Shown one piece after another: positions 35,159-42,283 of a stretch of 42,283 bases of DNA. The stretch's first letter is position 1, and every line of letters begins with the position of its first letter. Both the position numbers and the translations under genes were made by a program. The DNA comes from a virus, in the IMG/VR virus record IMGVR_UViG_3300040811_000891, positions 1 through 42,283 of that record; one strand, written 5' to 3'. The notes below the pieces were generated by a model, which was given only the letters and a program-made list of their open reading frames with translations, was not told the origin of the DNA and did no database searches.

Positions 35159-36656
35159 TAAACTGTGCCGAACTATTAATTGTTTTCTTACCTACAGCAC
35201 CACGGGTGCCAATTACTTTCATCCATAGTTTACGATGTTTTTCAATAATTTGCAAGCTCTTTCCTTTGTCGCTTTCAGCAAAGACTTCCATAACAACATC
35301 TTTTACTTCTTGTTTGTCGAAGCTGTTGTCTACCATCATACTTGGATACTGTCCTTGATCAAATACACGATTTGCTTCTTGTACACTCTTAACATGTTGC
35401 CATACATTATGACCCATAAGCATACAATAGCTAAAACTATCCCAACTTGTTTTAGTTTCGTTGCCTTGTCTACTCACGTCACCTGGAGCATAGTAACAAA
35501 TCTCGTCCAACATCATGTCTTTTGTTACAGGACTACCAATGTAATCAGGATACATTTTACGTGCTTCGTCATCAAACAATACACCATTGCCTTTGAAACT
35601 TTTGTCATCCGGAGCATCATTCATCATGTAACTCCATTTGCTGTCTTGATCCAAACGCCAGTTGGTATAAAATTGTCCATTTGCTGTACACAAGAAAGGA
35701 CTTGCACAGTCAAATGTAATTGTAAAACTTGGATTATGATATTTTCTTACTGCTCTCTGTATTGCAGTTAGTACCAGAGCCCACTCTAATTTGCTGGTTC
35801 CTAGGAAGTGCATAACATCATGCAAACCTTGTTCTAGTAAACCATCATGACGAAGTTCGACTAGCCTCTTGAGTGCTAGTTCGATATCGCACATGTTTTG
35901 ACCTCCCATTGCCCAACCATTAAAGTGAGCGTCTGGATACTGCTTGGGATCACTAAACTTCTTCATTTGTGAATACCAATCATCCGCTTGAGCAAAGTTT
36001 TCGCCCTGTAGTACATTGAGAAACTTACAGTCTCCGTTACGGTTTCTGATAAAATACTCATTGTTAAAAGCAGTACCATCTACAGCTTCTTGATAACTGC
36101 TGATGTTACTTGCTTTTGCACCATCAGGACTACGACTTACCCAAGCTGGAATATCGAGGATCATACCATAGTCCATAAAGGCGTCCATCCATTTTAGGAC
36201 ACCATCACGTTTCTTTTGTGCTAGATTACAACCACTGTTTGCTCTCCAGTCACCTTCCCATTTGCCTTTACCAATTTGGAAACCACCACTATCTCCTAAC
36301 AGCCAGCTATATTCTCTGTCACGTTCTCTGTACTGACTTTCTCTGTACATGTCTTTGTTTAGATCAAGACTAGCGTGTCCAGCACTGTGCAAACTCCATT
36401 TGTAGTTGAAGATGCCTTCTTTAGCTAACCAGTTGAGACTTTCTACACCATTGCTTGGATTGTTAGCAGTTAAATGTGCAGGAATACGATTCAAGTCAAT
36501 ATACGGAGTACCGCTTGCTTTTTTATCTTCGTTAAATGGCTCTAAGCCTCTGCGCTGTCTACCAATAAACAGTGCATAAAAAGTACTCAATGCTGGCAAG
36601 AACACAGCATAATCGTTCTGTGTTGCTGTTAGATCTTTGTGTTGGTTATGTTCCAT
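35142..36656 (-). CDS. dpdA: DpdA-like TGT-fold deazaguanine transglycosylase
   Basis: A 504-residue protein with the active-site order of tRNA-guanine transglycosylases: DSGGFQIG at 122-129 (the DSGGFQ motif), MILDIP with Asp168 as the putative nucleophile region, NVLQGE at 214-219 (like GIVQGG), GWAMGG at 247-252 (like GYAIGG), then HFLGTSKLEW and TFDCASPF (like MFDCV.PTR). The zinc-binding tail of tRNA enzymes is not seen. This matches DpdA, which exchanges guanine in DNA for preQ0 or derivatives, and the window supplies FolE, QueD, QueE and QueC-like proteins. Insertion into phage DNA to resist nucleases is inferred. It starts 3 nt after the clamp stop. Confidence 0.88.
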   Translation of the reverse strand: MEHNQHKDLTATQNDYAVFLPALSTFYALFIGRQRRGLEPFNEDKKASGTPYIDLNRIPAHLTANNPSNGVESLNWLAKEGIFNYKWSLHSAGHASLDLNKDMYRESQYRERDREYSWLLGDSGGFQIGKGKWEGDWRANSGCNLAQKKRDGVLKWMDAFMDYGMILDIPAWVSRSPDGAKASNISSYQEAVDGTAFNNEYFIRNRNGDCKFLNVLQGENFAQADDWYSQMKKFSDPKQYPDAHFNGWAMGGQNMCDIELALKRLVELRHDGLLEQGLHDVMHFLGTSKLEWALVLTAIQRAVRKYHNPSFTITFDCASPFLCTANGQFYTNWRLDQDSKWSYMMNDAPDDKSFKGNGVLFDDEARKMYPDYIGSPVTKDMMLDEICYYAPGDVSRQGNETKTSWDSFSYCMLMGHNVWQHVKSVQEANRVFDQGQYPSMMVDNSFDKQEVKDVVMEVFAESDKGKSLQIIEKHRKLWMKVIGTRGAVGKKTINSSAQFNALFE

Positions 36657-36659
36657 ATA

Positions 36660-37391
36660 TTACTTACTTTGTGCTGGCAGGATATAGTCATATATTGCCA
36701 TACCGCTGTCTACTGTAATCATTGCCGCTCCTGCGTTACTAAACTTCATAGTAATGTCGCCTGGCAAGTTAAGAATGCTCAGCACTTGTGCTACGGGCCA
36801 ACTCCATCCTGTGTTAAGAGCACCGTTAACATCGGGTGCAAACACAAAGTTACCTGCGTGTGTACTGCTATCGCCAAAGTAAAACTTTAGATCATTGCCG
36901 TCATTCTTTGCAGTAAACACAACTTCTTCGCTGTTGGCTTGTGCTTGCATTTTAAAACGTGCAACACTTGCACTATTAGGAGTTACTTCAACGTCCCAAC
37001 TTACGCCTTTAAACTTAACACTTTTTAGTTTTTCTTCAACAACCTCACGACTCATAAATCTGTAGTCATTTTTAAAGTCGCCATTTGCATTTTCAAAATG
37101 TAGTCCAAACGGAACAGTCTCGCCATTGCGTTCTTGTTCGTTTACTGTGATGTTTGCATTGTCTTTATACTCATCAATGTTGAGTAGAATGTTTAGTTTG
37201 CTCAAGTTAGGCAAACCGAATGTCCCACTAAGTCCTGGCACTTGTTCTTTGAATTGTGCTTGCACAATAACTGTGCGATCATCATCCATAGCTTCTAAGC
37301 TAGTAGCGCCTTCTTCATTTACAATTTTTGCGGCTTCGATAAAGCCAAGTCCATGTGTGTGTTGCACAATGTCTTTGAGATAATCTCTCAT
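36660..37391 (-). CDS. 45: DNA polymerase sliding clamp, T4 gp45 type
   Basis: A 243-residue processivity factor, slightly longer than T4 gp45 (228). It shows no catalytic motif, as expected, but has the two-domain beta-rich clamp pattern with SKLNILLNIDEYKDNANITV, VEVTPNSASVARFKMQAQA, NDLKFYFGDSST and a final GAAMITVDSGMAIYDYILPA, like the gp45 C-terminal strands. It lies one gene away from the polymerase in the same operon, a placement close to that of T4-type phages. In T4 the clamp also activates late promoters with gp33/gp55, and two late boxes occur in this window. Confidence 0.88.
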   Translation of the reverse strand: MRDYLKDIVQHTHGLGFIEAAKIVNEEGATSLEAMDDDRTVIVQAQFKEQVPGLSGTFGLPNLSKLNILLNIDEYKDNANITVNEQERNGETVPFGLHFENANGDFKNDYRFMSREVVEEKLKSVKFKGVSWDVEVTPNSASVARFKMQAQANSEEVVFTAKNDGNDLKFYFGDSSTHAGNFVFAPDVNGALNTGWSWPVAQVLSILNLPGDITMKFSNAGAAMITVDSGMAIYDYILPAQSK

Positions 37392-37392
37392 G

Positions 37393-37623
37393 TTATGTCC
37401 TCTTCTTTAGGTATACTGTGTAGCTTCCTTGTGTACGAGTATTAAACCTGTATTCTCGCACAAAAGTATTTAGGTGGAGCCAATCATCCATTTCGTTACG
37501 GATCATTCCTTGTCCACAAATTATTTCACAACGTTTAATACTTTTATAATAACAGTCGCTTAGGAATCTGTCAACCATTTTCCACGCTTCGTGTACATGT
37601 TTTCCGTGTAGATCTAGTTTCAT
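37393..37623 (-). CDS. Smr-domain protein, 76 residues
   Basis: A stand-alone Smr (small MutS-related) domain: MKLDLHGKHVHEAW is the LDLHG motif, CEIICGQGM the H/CGxG loop, and the end EYRFNTRTQGSYTVYL fits the final GGxGxT strand. Smr domains nick or cleave branched DNA or RNA. The start overlaps the DNA polymerase stop (TAATG) and it precedes the clamp gene, so it is produced with the replication proteins. Catalytic ability in this short version is unproven. Confidence 0.8.
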   Translation of the reverse strand: MKLDLHGKHVHEAWKMVDRFLSDCYYKSIKRCEIICGQGMIRNEMDDWLHLNTFVREYRFNTRTQGSYTVYLKKRT

Positions 37624-40322
37624 TAGCCCCAGTCAAATAAACTATCAAACGTAGTTTTGTCTTCTGCTTTAGCTAGGTCCCAATTCATTACACCTAACAA
37701 GTTACTAATTTTCTTGGTAATAATACCTTCTTCCATTGTGTCATTGTCAAACGGAAGTTCTTTGTACCATTCGGGCAAGCGTGTTTCGTCTGTGGGATAA
37801 CCAATACTAGTAAGTCCTAGCGGATTATCCTTTAGTTTACATACAATGGTTTTCATACCATCCATAATTTCCATGCTGTAATGGTCACCATTCATTCTAC
37901 GCATTCTGTTGTAGTTGATAGCCGCTCTCACATGTCCAGGCATGTTACTTTTACCTTTGTATACTTCGTCTCCTGTTTTAGGATCAATCATATATTCACT
38001 ATTGTAGTAGTGTGTAAGTTTGTTCACACGTTTAGGTGTGCCTTTAAGCCATGCTGGCATGTTTCTAAACTCACTGCGAAACTCAATAATACGTTCAATG
38101 ATCTCTTCTTCTTTGCTTCCTGTTAGTGTTTTTAACAGTAGTTCACTGAGAAAGTCTTGCATAAAAGCAGGAGTATCACTGCGTTTGAGATCTAATCCCA
38201 TTGCTTTGATCTTGCCTGGTTTTGTATCGCTGTCTTCTCTGTGACCTTCATTATCATACACTAAGATTGCATAGCGTTTCTTTGTAATGTATATGCCAGA
38301 AGTTGCACTAACTTCACGTGCCGCCGCAATAATTTCACCTTGTTCTCTGTTGAGTACATTGTGTGCAGTTGCCATATAGTCAGGAAATGTTTCGTTGGCT
38401 TGTTCGCATACAGTTTCATACAGTTCTGTAACTTTATCTTTGTCCCATGCAAACTCACCATTTTCTATTTGTTCTTTAAATATAGGATATGCACTAAAAT
38501 ACACACTGTCTGTATCGCCATATATAATTGAAGGACCTACATGATTGTATTCTCCTGTAAACAACTCGTTTACTTTGGCTCCCATGTGCCTTGCAATACA
38601 TCTACCAGTTAGTGTTGTACTTTGCCCCATGCGTGGATCATTGAATCTACTGCCTGGATTAAGTAACGCACCATACAAACTGTTCAAGTTAATCTTTTTA
38701 ACTAGCTGTCGCTTATCCCAATATGCTGTCTTTTCAATATCACCTGCCGCTTGATGCTCACGCATGTTCTTTTGTAGTACTTTACGTTCAGCATACCAAC
38801 GCTCTAGTAAGCCAGGAATGATACCTTTCTTGGTTTGATCAAGTATTGTACCATTACTAGTAAGTACCCAAGGCTGTCCACTTTCAAAAATAATCTGATA
38901 TAGTTCAGCGCCTGTCCCGGACAATTCTTCTCCATTTTCAAAGTCGATGTACAACAATGTTTCATCGTTCTTCTCTATAACTTTTTCATACTCAGGACAA
39001 GCAAACTTACCTTCCCACGCATTTGCAACAATCCATTTGTATTCATTTAACATTGGAACAGTAAGTGTATGTCTAATCTGACCAACAATAGTTTCAGTAC
39101 TCATGTTGAGGCTACGTAAAATACTTGGATATAGACTGTTCAAGTCCATACTACCAATCCATTCATGAAAGCCTTTTTTAGGAGTTGCAACGTATGCACC
39201 TGCCGCTGTACACTGTTGTGGATAATGTTTTTGTACTTTGTCATGTACTTTATCTGGAACAATAAGTCCACGACTGTGCGCTTCGTTGAGAATAGCTTGA
39301 TCTGTTACAGCAACCGCACCCATTGTTGTTTGCACAAGCACTGTGTTGTCATGTGCAATAACGTTTGCAAGGTCAATAAACTGTAGCTTCTTATCCATAC
39401 GTACCAGCAAGTCAACGTCTTGTCTAGAGTACTCAATAAACGTTTCAAAATCATTGTTGTACAACTGGTCCAGTGTACCTTGATATTCTGTTTTACGTTC
39501 GCCTAATTCATATTCACCAATTGCATCTAAACTATAACTGTGCATTTCATGATATGTATACTTTTGATACAATTGCATATAGTCTAAGTGTAGTCTACCA
39601 ATAGTATCATACGTTTCTTGCAACTTACCATACTTTTCATATTCACGTCTCTTGGGATATTTGCCCCACAGACAAAAACGTCTTGTGTGTTCTTTGCCCA
39701 TAGTTCTTGCAATACGATTTACCAAGTATGGAATATCAAAGCCTTCGCTGTTCCAGCCACTCAATACATCAGCATCATCTATCAGTTGTAAGAATGTTTC
39801 CAGCAGTTCACTTTCTGTATCACACAGTATAGTATCGGGGAATCTATCTACAATAAGTTGTGCATCTGCTTTTGTAAGTGTCTTGGGTTTGTTAACCAAA
39901 CAGATTGTTTTTCCAAACCAATCCAAGTGTACACTAATAGCAGTAACAGCATTGAATGGATCTTCAGGAGGAGCAAATCCTACTTTCTCATCGAAGTCAA
40001 CCTCAATATCGAAAAACGCTTGCTGTAGTTTGGGAGTGTCTGCTCCTAAGTAATTGTCAGCTAGACATCTAAATACAGGATTGACATCGCTTTCAAACAG
40101 CTTTTGTCCACCATATAGTTTCTTTTCTTTTTTAAATTGTTTACCGCTTGTTGTTACTACACGATTTAGTTTGTCACCAAAGATACTTTCATAACTACCT
40201 CTTGTATCTTTGTAGTAAAACAAATACCGTGCAGGATATTCTCTAAACTCACGTTTTCCGTTTACACGTTCAACCACGTGTATAATGTCTTTGTCTCTGT
40301 CAATGAGTGCGTCTACATACAT
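37623..40322 (-). CDS. 43: Family B DNA polymerase, T4 gp43 type
   Basis: An 899-residue replicative polymerase, very close to the length of T4 gp43 (898). The exonuclease domain has D105 and E107 in FFDIEVDFD (Exo I), GWNSEGFDIPYLVNR (Exo II), and YSRQDVDLL (Exo III). The polymerase domain has MDLNSLYPSILR (motif A), KINLNSLYGALLNPGSRF (motif B) and YGDTDSVYFS (motif C, catalytic Asp pair). It is intact with no intein or split. The downstream Smr and clamp genes are translationally coupled or very close, and an FNR-like gene ends exactly at its start. Confidence 0.98.
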   Translation of the reverse strand: MYVDALIDRDKDIIHVVERVNGKREFREYPARYLFYYKDTRGSYESIFGDKLNRVVTTSGKQFKKEKKLYGGQKLFESDVNPVFRCLADNYLGADTPKLQQAFFDIEVDFDEKVGFAPPEDPFNAVTAISVHLDWFGKTICLVNKPKTLTKADAQLIVDRFPDTILCDTESELLETFLQLIDDADVLSGWNSEGFDIPYLVNRIARTMGKEHTRRFCLWGKYPKRREYEKYGKLQETYDTIGRLHLDYMQLYQKYTYHEMHSYSLDAIGEYELGERKTEYQGTLDQLYNNDFETFIEYSRQDVDLLVRMDKKLQFIDLANVIAHDNTVLVQTTMGAVAVTDQAILNEAHSRGLIVPDKVHDKVQKHYPQQCTAAGAYVATPKKGFHEWIGSMDLNSLYPSILRSLNMSTETIVGQIRHTLTVPMLNEYKWIVANAWEGKFACPEYEKVIEKNDETLLYIDFENGEELSGTGAELYQIIFESGQPWVLTSNGTILDQTKKGIIPGLLERWYAERKVLQKNMREHQAAGDIEKTAYWDKRQLVKKINLNSLYGALLNPGSRFNDPRMGQSTTLTGRCIARHMGAKVNELFTGEYNHVGPSIIYGDTDSVYFSAYPIFKEQIENGEFAWDKDKVTELYETVCEQANETFPDYMATAHNVLNREQGEIIAAAREVSATSGIYITKKRYAILVYDNEGHREDSDTKPGKIKAMGLDLKRSDTPAFMQDFLSELLLKTLTGSKEEEIIERIIEFRSEFRNMPAWLKGTPKRVNKLTHYYNSEYMIDPKTGDEVYKGKSNMPGHVRAAINYNRMRRMNGDHYSMEIMDGMKTIVCKLKDNPLGLTSIGYPTDETRLPEWYKELPFDNDTMEEGIITKKISNLLGVMNWDLAKAEDKTTFDSLFDWG

Positions 40323-41020
40323 TAGCCTACAAAAGCCCTTTCTTGCACAAACGTACCTTGTGTACGTTTATTTCCCTCGTTAAATCCGAGACTATTAAAG
40401 TGTTCCTTTAAATCATTGTTAAATGCTACACTTCCACATAACATTATACGCTGTTCTGCAGGATTGTCAATCTTCACAGTGCCATCTGCCATAAACTTTT
40501 GAATACGTCCTTGCAGTTCAGCTGGCTCTTGTGTTACTGTGCTGATGTATTCAATTGGCATTTCGTTGAGAAAGTCTCTGTAACAGTCTTGTTCTGCATG
40601 CAGTCTAGTGGTCCATGTTACAGTGATATTCTCAAACAAGTCATATGTTTCTGGCTCACGTAGTAAACTAATAAACGGAGCAATACCAGTGCCACTTGCC
40701 ATCATTACTAGATGTCCACCTAGTTCTAAGTTAGCAAGTATAAGTGTACCTGTTGGCTTTTCACCAACTTTAATTGTGTCGCCTACTTTGATATGCTGTA
40801 GTTTGCTTGTAAGCGGCCCGTCTTGTACTTTGATACTATAAAACTCTATATAGTCGTCATATGGGCCGCTAGTAATACTGTATGCTCTACTAGGTGCACC
40901 ATCTAAACCAATCATAACAAACTCCCCCGCAGTAAATCTATAACTGCGAGGTCGTTGTGTTCTAATTCTGAATAGTTTGTCAGTATAGTGTTGTACTTCA
41001 ATTACTGGCAAATCCAGCAT
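40322..41020 (-). CDS. Ferredoxin/flavodoxin-NADP+ reductase-like flavoprotein
   Basis: A 232-residue FNR-type enzyme. RAYSITSGPYDD carries the FAD-binding RxYS motif, GHLVMMASGTGIAPFISLLR is the NADP pyrophosphate region, RIMLCGSVAFNNDL is the CGxxxM-like motif and the tail TFVQERAFVG resembles the bacterial Fpr end (YVERAF). These enzymes pass electrons between NADPH and ferredoxin or flavodoxin. No ferredoxin gene is seen here, so it would work with a host carrier. It may supply QueE, the radical SAM protein and oxygenases with reducing power, or support ribonucleotide reduction. Its position just before DNA polymerase in the replication operon is striking. Confidence 0.9.
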   Translation of the reverse strand: MLDLPVIEVQHYTDKLFRIRTQRPRSYRFTAGEFVMIGLDGAPSRAYSITSGPYDDYIEFYSIKVQDGPLTSKLQHIKVGDTIKVGEKPTGTLILANLELGGHLVMMASGTGIAPFISLLREPETYDLFENITVTWTTRLHAEQDCYRDFLNEMPIEYISTVTQEPAELQGRIQKFMADGTVKIDNPAEQRIMLCGSVAFNNDLKEHFNSLGFNEGNKRTQGTFVQERAFVG

Positions 41021-41280
41021 TAAACATCTCGTCCTGTTGCTTGTAAAATTTCTTCAACTTGACTGAAGCTATCTTGTACATTAGCAAATTCGTTTTTGTA
41101 TGCAATACGAATTGCTTTGTTAAGTGAAGCTGGCTTCATGTCCATTTCTTCTGCAATAGCTTTTACTGTGTCTTTAAGACCTTCTTTGAGAGTTTCTACC
41201 TCTCCTGTGACCTGAATACCTTCAGACATCAATTGCTTTAACTTTTTAATTTCCGAATCATTAAAACTTCGTACAGGCAT
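41020..41280 (-). CDS. DsbA-like double-stranded DNA-binding protein
   Basis: An 86-residue helical protein. FNDSEIKKLKQLMSEGIQVT, then VKAIAEEMDMKPASLNKAIR and YKNEFANVQDSF fit the outline of T4 DsbA, a small dsDNA-binding protein that helps late transcription. Related proteins are common in marine T4-like phages. An AGGAGG site lies 5 nt before the ATG. Its stop overlaps the FNR-like start (TAATG). Confidence 0.72.
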   Translation of the reverse strand: MPVRSFNDSEIKKLKQLMSEGIQVTGEVETLKEGLKDTVKAIAEEMDMKPASLNKAIRIAYKNEFANVQDSFSQVEEILQATGRDV

Positions 41281-41309
41281 GAATACCTCCTTTGGCTTGT
41301 ATTCTTTAC

Positions 41310-41338
41310 ATAATATAGTAATTATTCAGGGTTGTCAA
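41310..41338 (-). promoter_or_regulatory. Sigma70-like promoter ahead of the DsbA-like gene
   Basis: TTGACA (41333-41338), 17-nt spacer, TATTAT (41310-41315) on the minus strand; the -35 lies in the last codons of the membrane-protein gene. It would drive the DsbA-like, FNR-like, DNA polymerase, Smr, clamp and DpdA-like genes as one early/middle unit. Confidence 0.7.
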
Positions 41339-41666
41339 CGATAATATCGTCTTCTTTCCATATTTCTGGTTTGAGCATTTCTCCGCCTAGCCATATAGCT
41401 ACTAGAGTATAAAACAATATTATGACAGCAATAGGCCCAATAATAAATGACACCCAAATTGGTTTAGTTTTCAGCCAATGTATTAGTTTTTTTATCTTGT
41501 TTTTTAAGCCTTCTATAACCCATCTGCCTAGTACATATCTTGCTAGACGCATAACAATCAATATGGGACTAGTAATAACTTCCCAGAACAATAGTATTGC
41601 GTCCATTATTAAGTCTACGCAACGATCTACTGTACACCAGTTTTTTATACGTTCCCACCGGGTCAC
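41322..41666 (-). CDS. Membrane protein, 114 residues
   Basis: Two hydrophobic segments (LIMDAILLFWEVITSPILIV, about 19-38; VSFIIGPIAVIILFYTLVAI, about 73-92) with a basic stretch between them and an acidic tail. A predicted inner-membrane protein; no family recognised. It overlaps the upstream gene by 4 nt. Confidence 0.65.
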   Translation of the reverse strand: MTRWERIKNWCTVDRCVDLIMDAILLFWEVITSPILIVMRLARYVLGRWVIEGLKNKIKKLIHWLKTKPIWVSFIIGPIAVIILFYTLVAIWLGGEMLKPEIWKEDDIIVDNPE

Positions 41667-41938
41667 TTTTCCAACTTCTTGATGCGCTGTTCGAGCTCAT
41701 CTATTTTTGCTGTAATCTTTGGATAGCGTTGACGCCAAGCATCTTCCGGTTGCTGTAACCATGTCCAGCCCCAACGCTCTACCAAATAGTCTACACAGTT
41801 ATCAACTTTAGCATAAAACCAAAGTCCTATACGTGTGCTAGTCATATATGCAACAAATATTGCACCAAACACACTGCCAGCAAGAGCAGTATAAATCCAA
41901 AGCCTATCGCTAGCCATGCGTTCGATCATTTCCCACAT
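41663..41938 (-). CDS. Conserved phage membrane-anchored coiled-coil protein, 91 residues
   Basis: Starting at ATG 41938 (MWEMIERMASDRLWIYTALA), the protein has one membrane segment (LAGSVFGAIFVAYM), then TWLQQPEDAWRQRYPKITAK and a helical tail ELEQRIKKLEK. I recall the QPxDAWRxxYP element from small proteins of marine T4-like phages. The frame is open upstream to 42025, but that stretch is the coding region of the 52-residue gene. The start overlaps the previous stop with a 1-nt gap. Confidence 0.72.
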   Translation of the reverse strand: MWEMIERMASDRLWIYTALAGSVFGAIFVAYMTSTRIGLWFYAKVDNCVDYLVERWGWTWLQQPEDAWRQRYPKITAKIDELEQRIKKLEK

Positions 41939-41939
41939 A

Positions 41940-42098
41940 TTATTCTGCTTTCCAAATAGTCCATGCGCCATATGCAATTGCTGCAATTGCCGCAAGTTTG
42001 ATAAAGCTAGTTGCAAACAATGCAATTAATCCCATTGCAATCATCACGCCACCGTCCCATGTGGTGCGTTCACCGATACGTTCTTTTACCCAATTCAT
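41940..42098 (-). CDS. Small membrane protein, 52 residues
   Basis: Starts MNWVKERIGERTTWDGGVMI and has a hydrophobic segment (AMGLIALFATSFIKLAAIAA) ending in YGAWTIWKAE. The ribosome-binding site is GGAGA, and its ATG overlaps the stop of the DUF6356-like gene (ATGA). Phage conserved by impression, function unknown. Confidence 0.7.
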   Translation of the reverse strand: MNWVKERIGERTTWDGGVMIAMGLIALFATSFIKLAAIAAIAYGAWTIWKAE

Positions 42099-42283
42099 TT
42101 TCTCTTCTCCAATATATCTTTCATTACATTAGTTGCTGTGTTTGTAAAACACCTAGGTGCAACACTGTGAATGATTAATGCAGGCACTAACAGTTGTAAT
42201 TTAACTGCGGTTTTTAGTGCTATTGCCATATGTTGCAAGCCTGTTTCGCCTACTTCTTCTAAGTGTAGTTTACATTGTTTGCT
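42095..42283 (-). CDS. DUF6356-like small membrane protein, 5' end missing
   Basis: The frame is open to the window edge (62 codons seen), so the start lies beyond. It reads LHLEEVGETGLQHMAIAL, then a hydrophobic segment LLVPALIIHSVAPRCF, and ends TNVMKDILEKRK. The E-x-G-E-T-G-x-x-H-M and H-S-x-x-P elements match the DUF6356 pattern, and correspond to those of the 73-residue protein at 3839-4060. Overlaps the 52-residue gene by 4 nt. Function unknown. Confidence 0.65.
   Translation of the reverse strand, partial: SKQCKLHLEEVGETGLQHMAIALKTAVKLQLLVPALIIHSVAPRCFTNTATNVMKDILEKRK

Noticed and set aside
35235-35771. A 178-residue plus-strand frame
   Set aside because: It is antisense to the DpdA-like gene, has no ribosome-binding site and no recognisable motif.
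1-42283. CRISPR arrays, insertion sequences, integrase or attachment sites
   Set aside because: No regularly spaced repeats, transposase-like proteins or integrase motifs were seen; consistent with a lytic phage.
1-42283. Photosynthesis genes or structural genes that would prove a cyanophage
   Set aside because: No psbA, psbD, hli or recognised capsid/tail gene is in the window, so host assignment beyond marine T4-type is left open.

Overview
The window looks like part of the genome of a T4-type tailed phage (contractile-tail, marine cyanophage/pelagiphage-like), not a bacterial chromosome. It carries a gp43-type DNA polymerase next to a gp45-type sliding clamp, a T4 RNase H/FEN-type exonuclease, a DsbA-like small DNA-binding protein, ThyX, type II thymidine kinase, T4-style late promoter boxes (TATAAATA), sigma70-like early promoters, phage tRNAs and dozens of tightly packed small genes that overlap by 4 to 30 nt. 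By eye the DNA is AT-rich. No photosynthesis genes and no virion structural genes were recognised. Host-like genes point to a marine, probably alphaproteobacterial host; this is inference.

Layout. (1) Positions 1-8858, plus strand: the end of an MTA/SAH nucleosidase, then a compact run of about 13 enzyme-like genes: radical SAM/SPASM protein, nitroreductase-like protein, three short double-stranded beta-helix (2-oxoglutarate oxygenase-like) proteins, GNAT-like acyltransferase, small membrane protein, a very short adenylate-forming (ANL) enzyme, three sulfotransferase-like proteins, a QueC-like PP-loop protein and one large unknown. It reads like a tailoring or biosynthetic operon. (2) Positions 8855-17800, minus strand: ThyX, conserved small phage proteins, a VWA/metallopeptidase-like protein with its MoxR AAA+ ATPase, a signal-peptide protein and the 5'-3' exonuclease, with a family of near-identical sigma70-like promoters. 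(3) 17476-19750: tRNA-Gly, tRNA-Trp, a tiny promoter/terminator-bounded transcript, and an unusual class II tRNA with a GUU anticodon directly downstream of a class II synthetase-like core. (4) 19765-28417: nucleotide salvage (three phosphoribosyltransferases, thymidine kinase), QueE, a truncated nucleotide-sugar dehydrogenase, an isopenicillin-N-synthase-like oxygenase and many tiny genes. (5) 28433-36656: a periplasmic BMP-family substrate-binding protein, FolE, QueD-like protein, a glycosyltransferase, a cytidylyltransferase with two dehydrogenases, and a DpdA/TGT-like transglycosylase. (6) 36660-42283: sliding clamp, Smr protein, DNA polymerase, ferredoxin-NADP reductase-like flavoprotein, DsbA-like protein and small membrane proteins.

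How the genes may work together. FolE, QueD, QueE and a QueC-like protein together would convert GTP to preQ0, and the TGT-fold protein could insert it into phage DNA as a 7-deazaguanine; this is the best-supported whole-pathway reading. Salvage enzymes and ThyX supply nucleotides. The flavoprotein reductase and the nucleosidase could serve the radical SAM and oxygenase enzymes by feeding electrons and removing 5'-deoxyadenosine. The sugar genes and sulfotransferases may decorate a surface or a modified base. The two most unusual features are the plus-strand tailoring operon and the synthetase-core/odd-tRNA pair.
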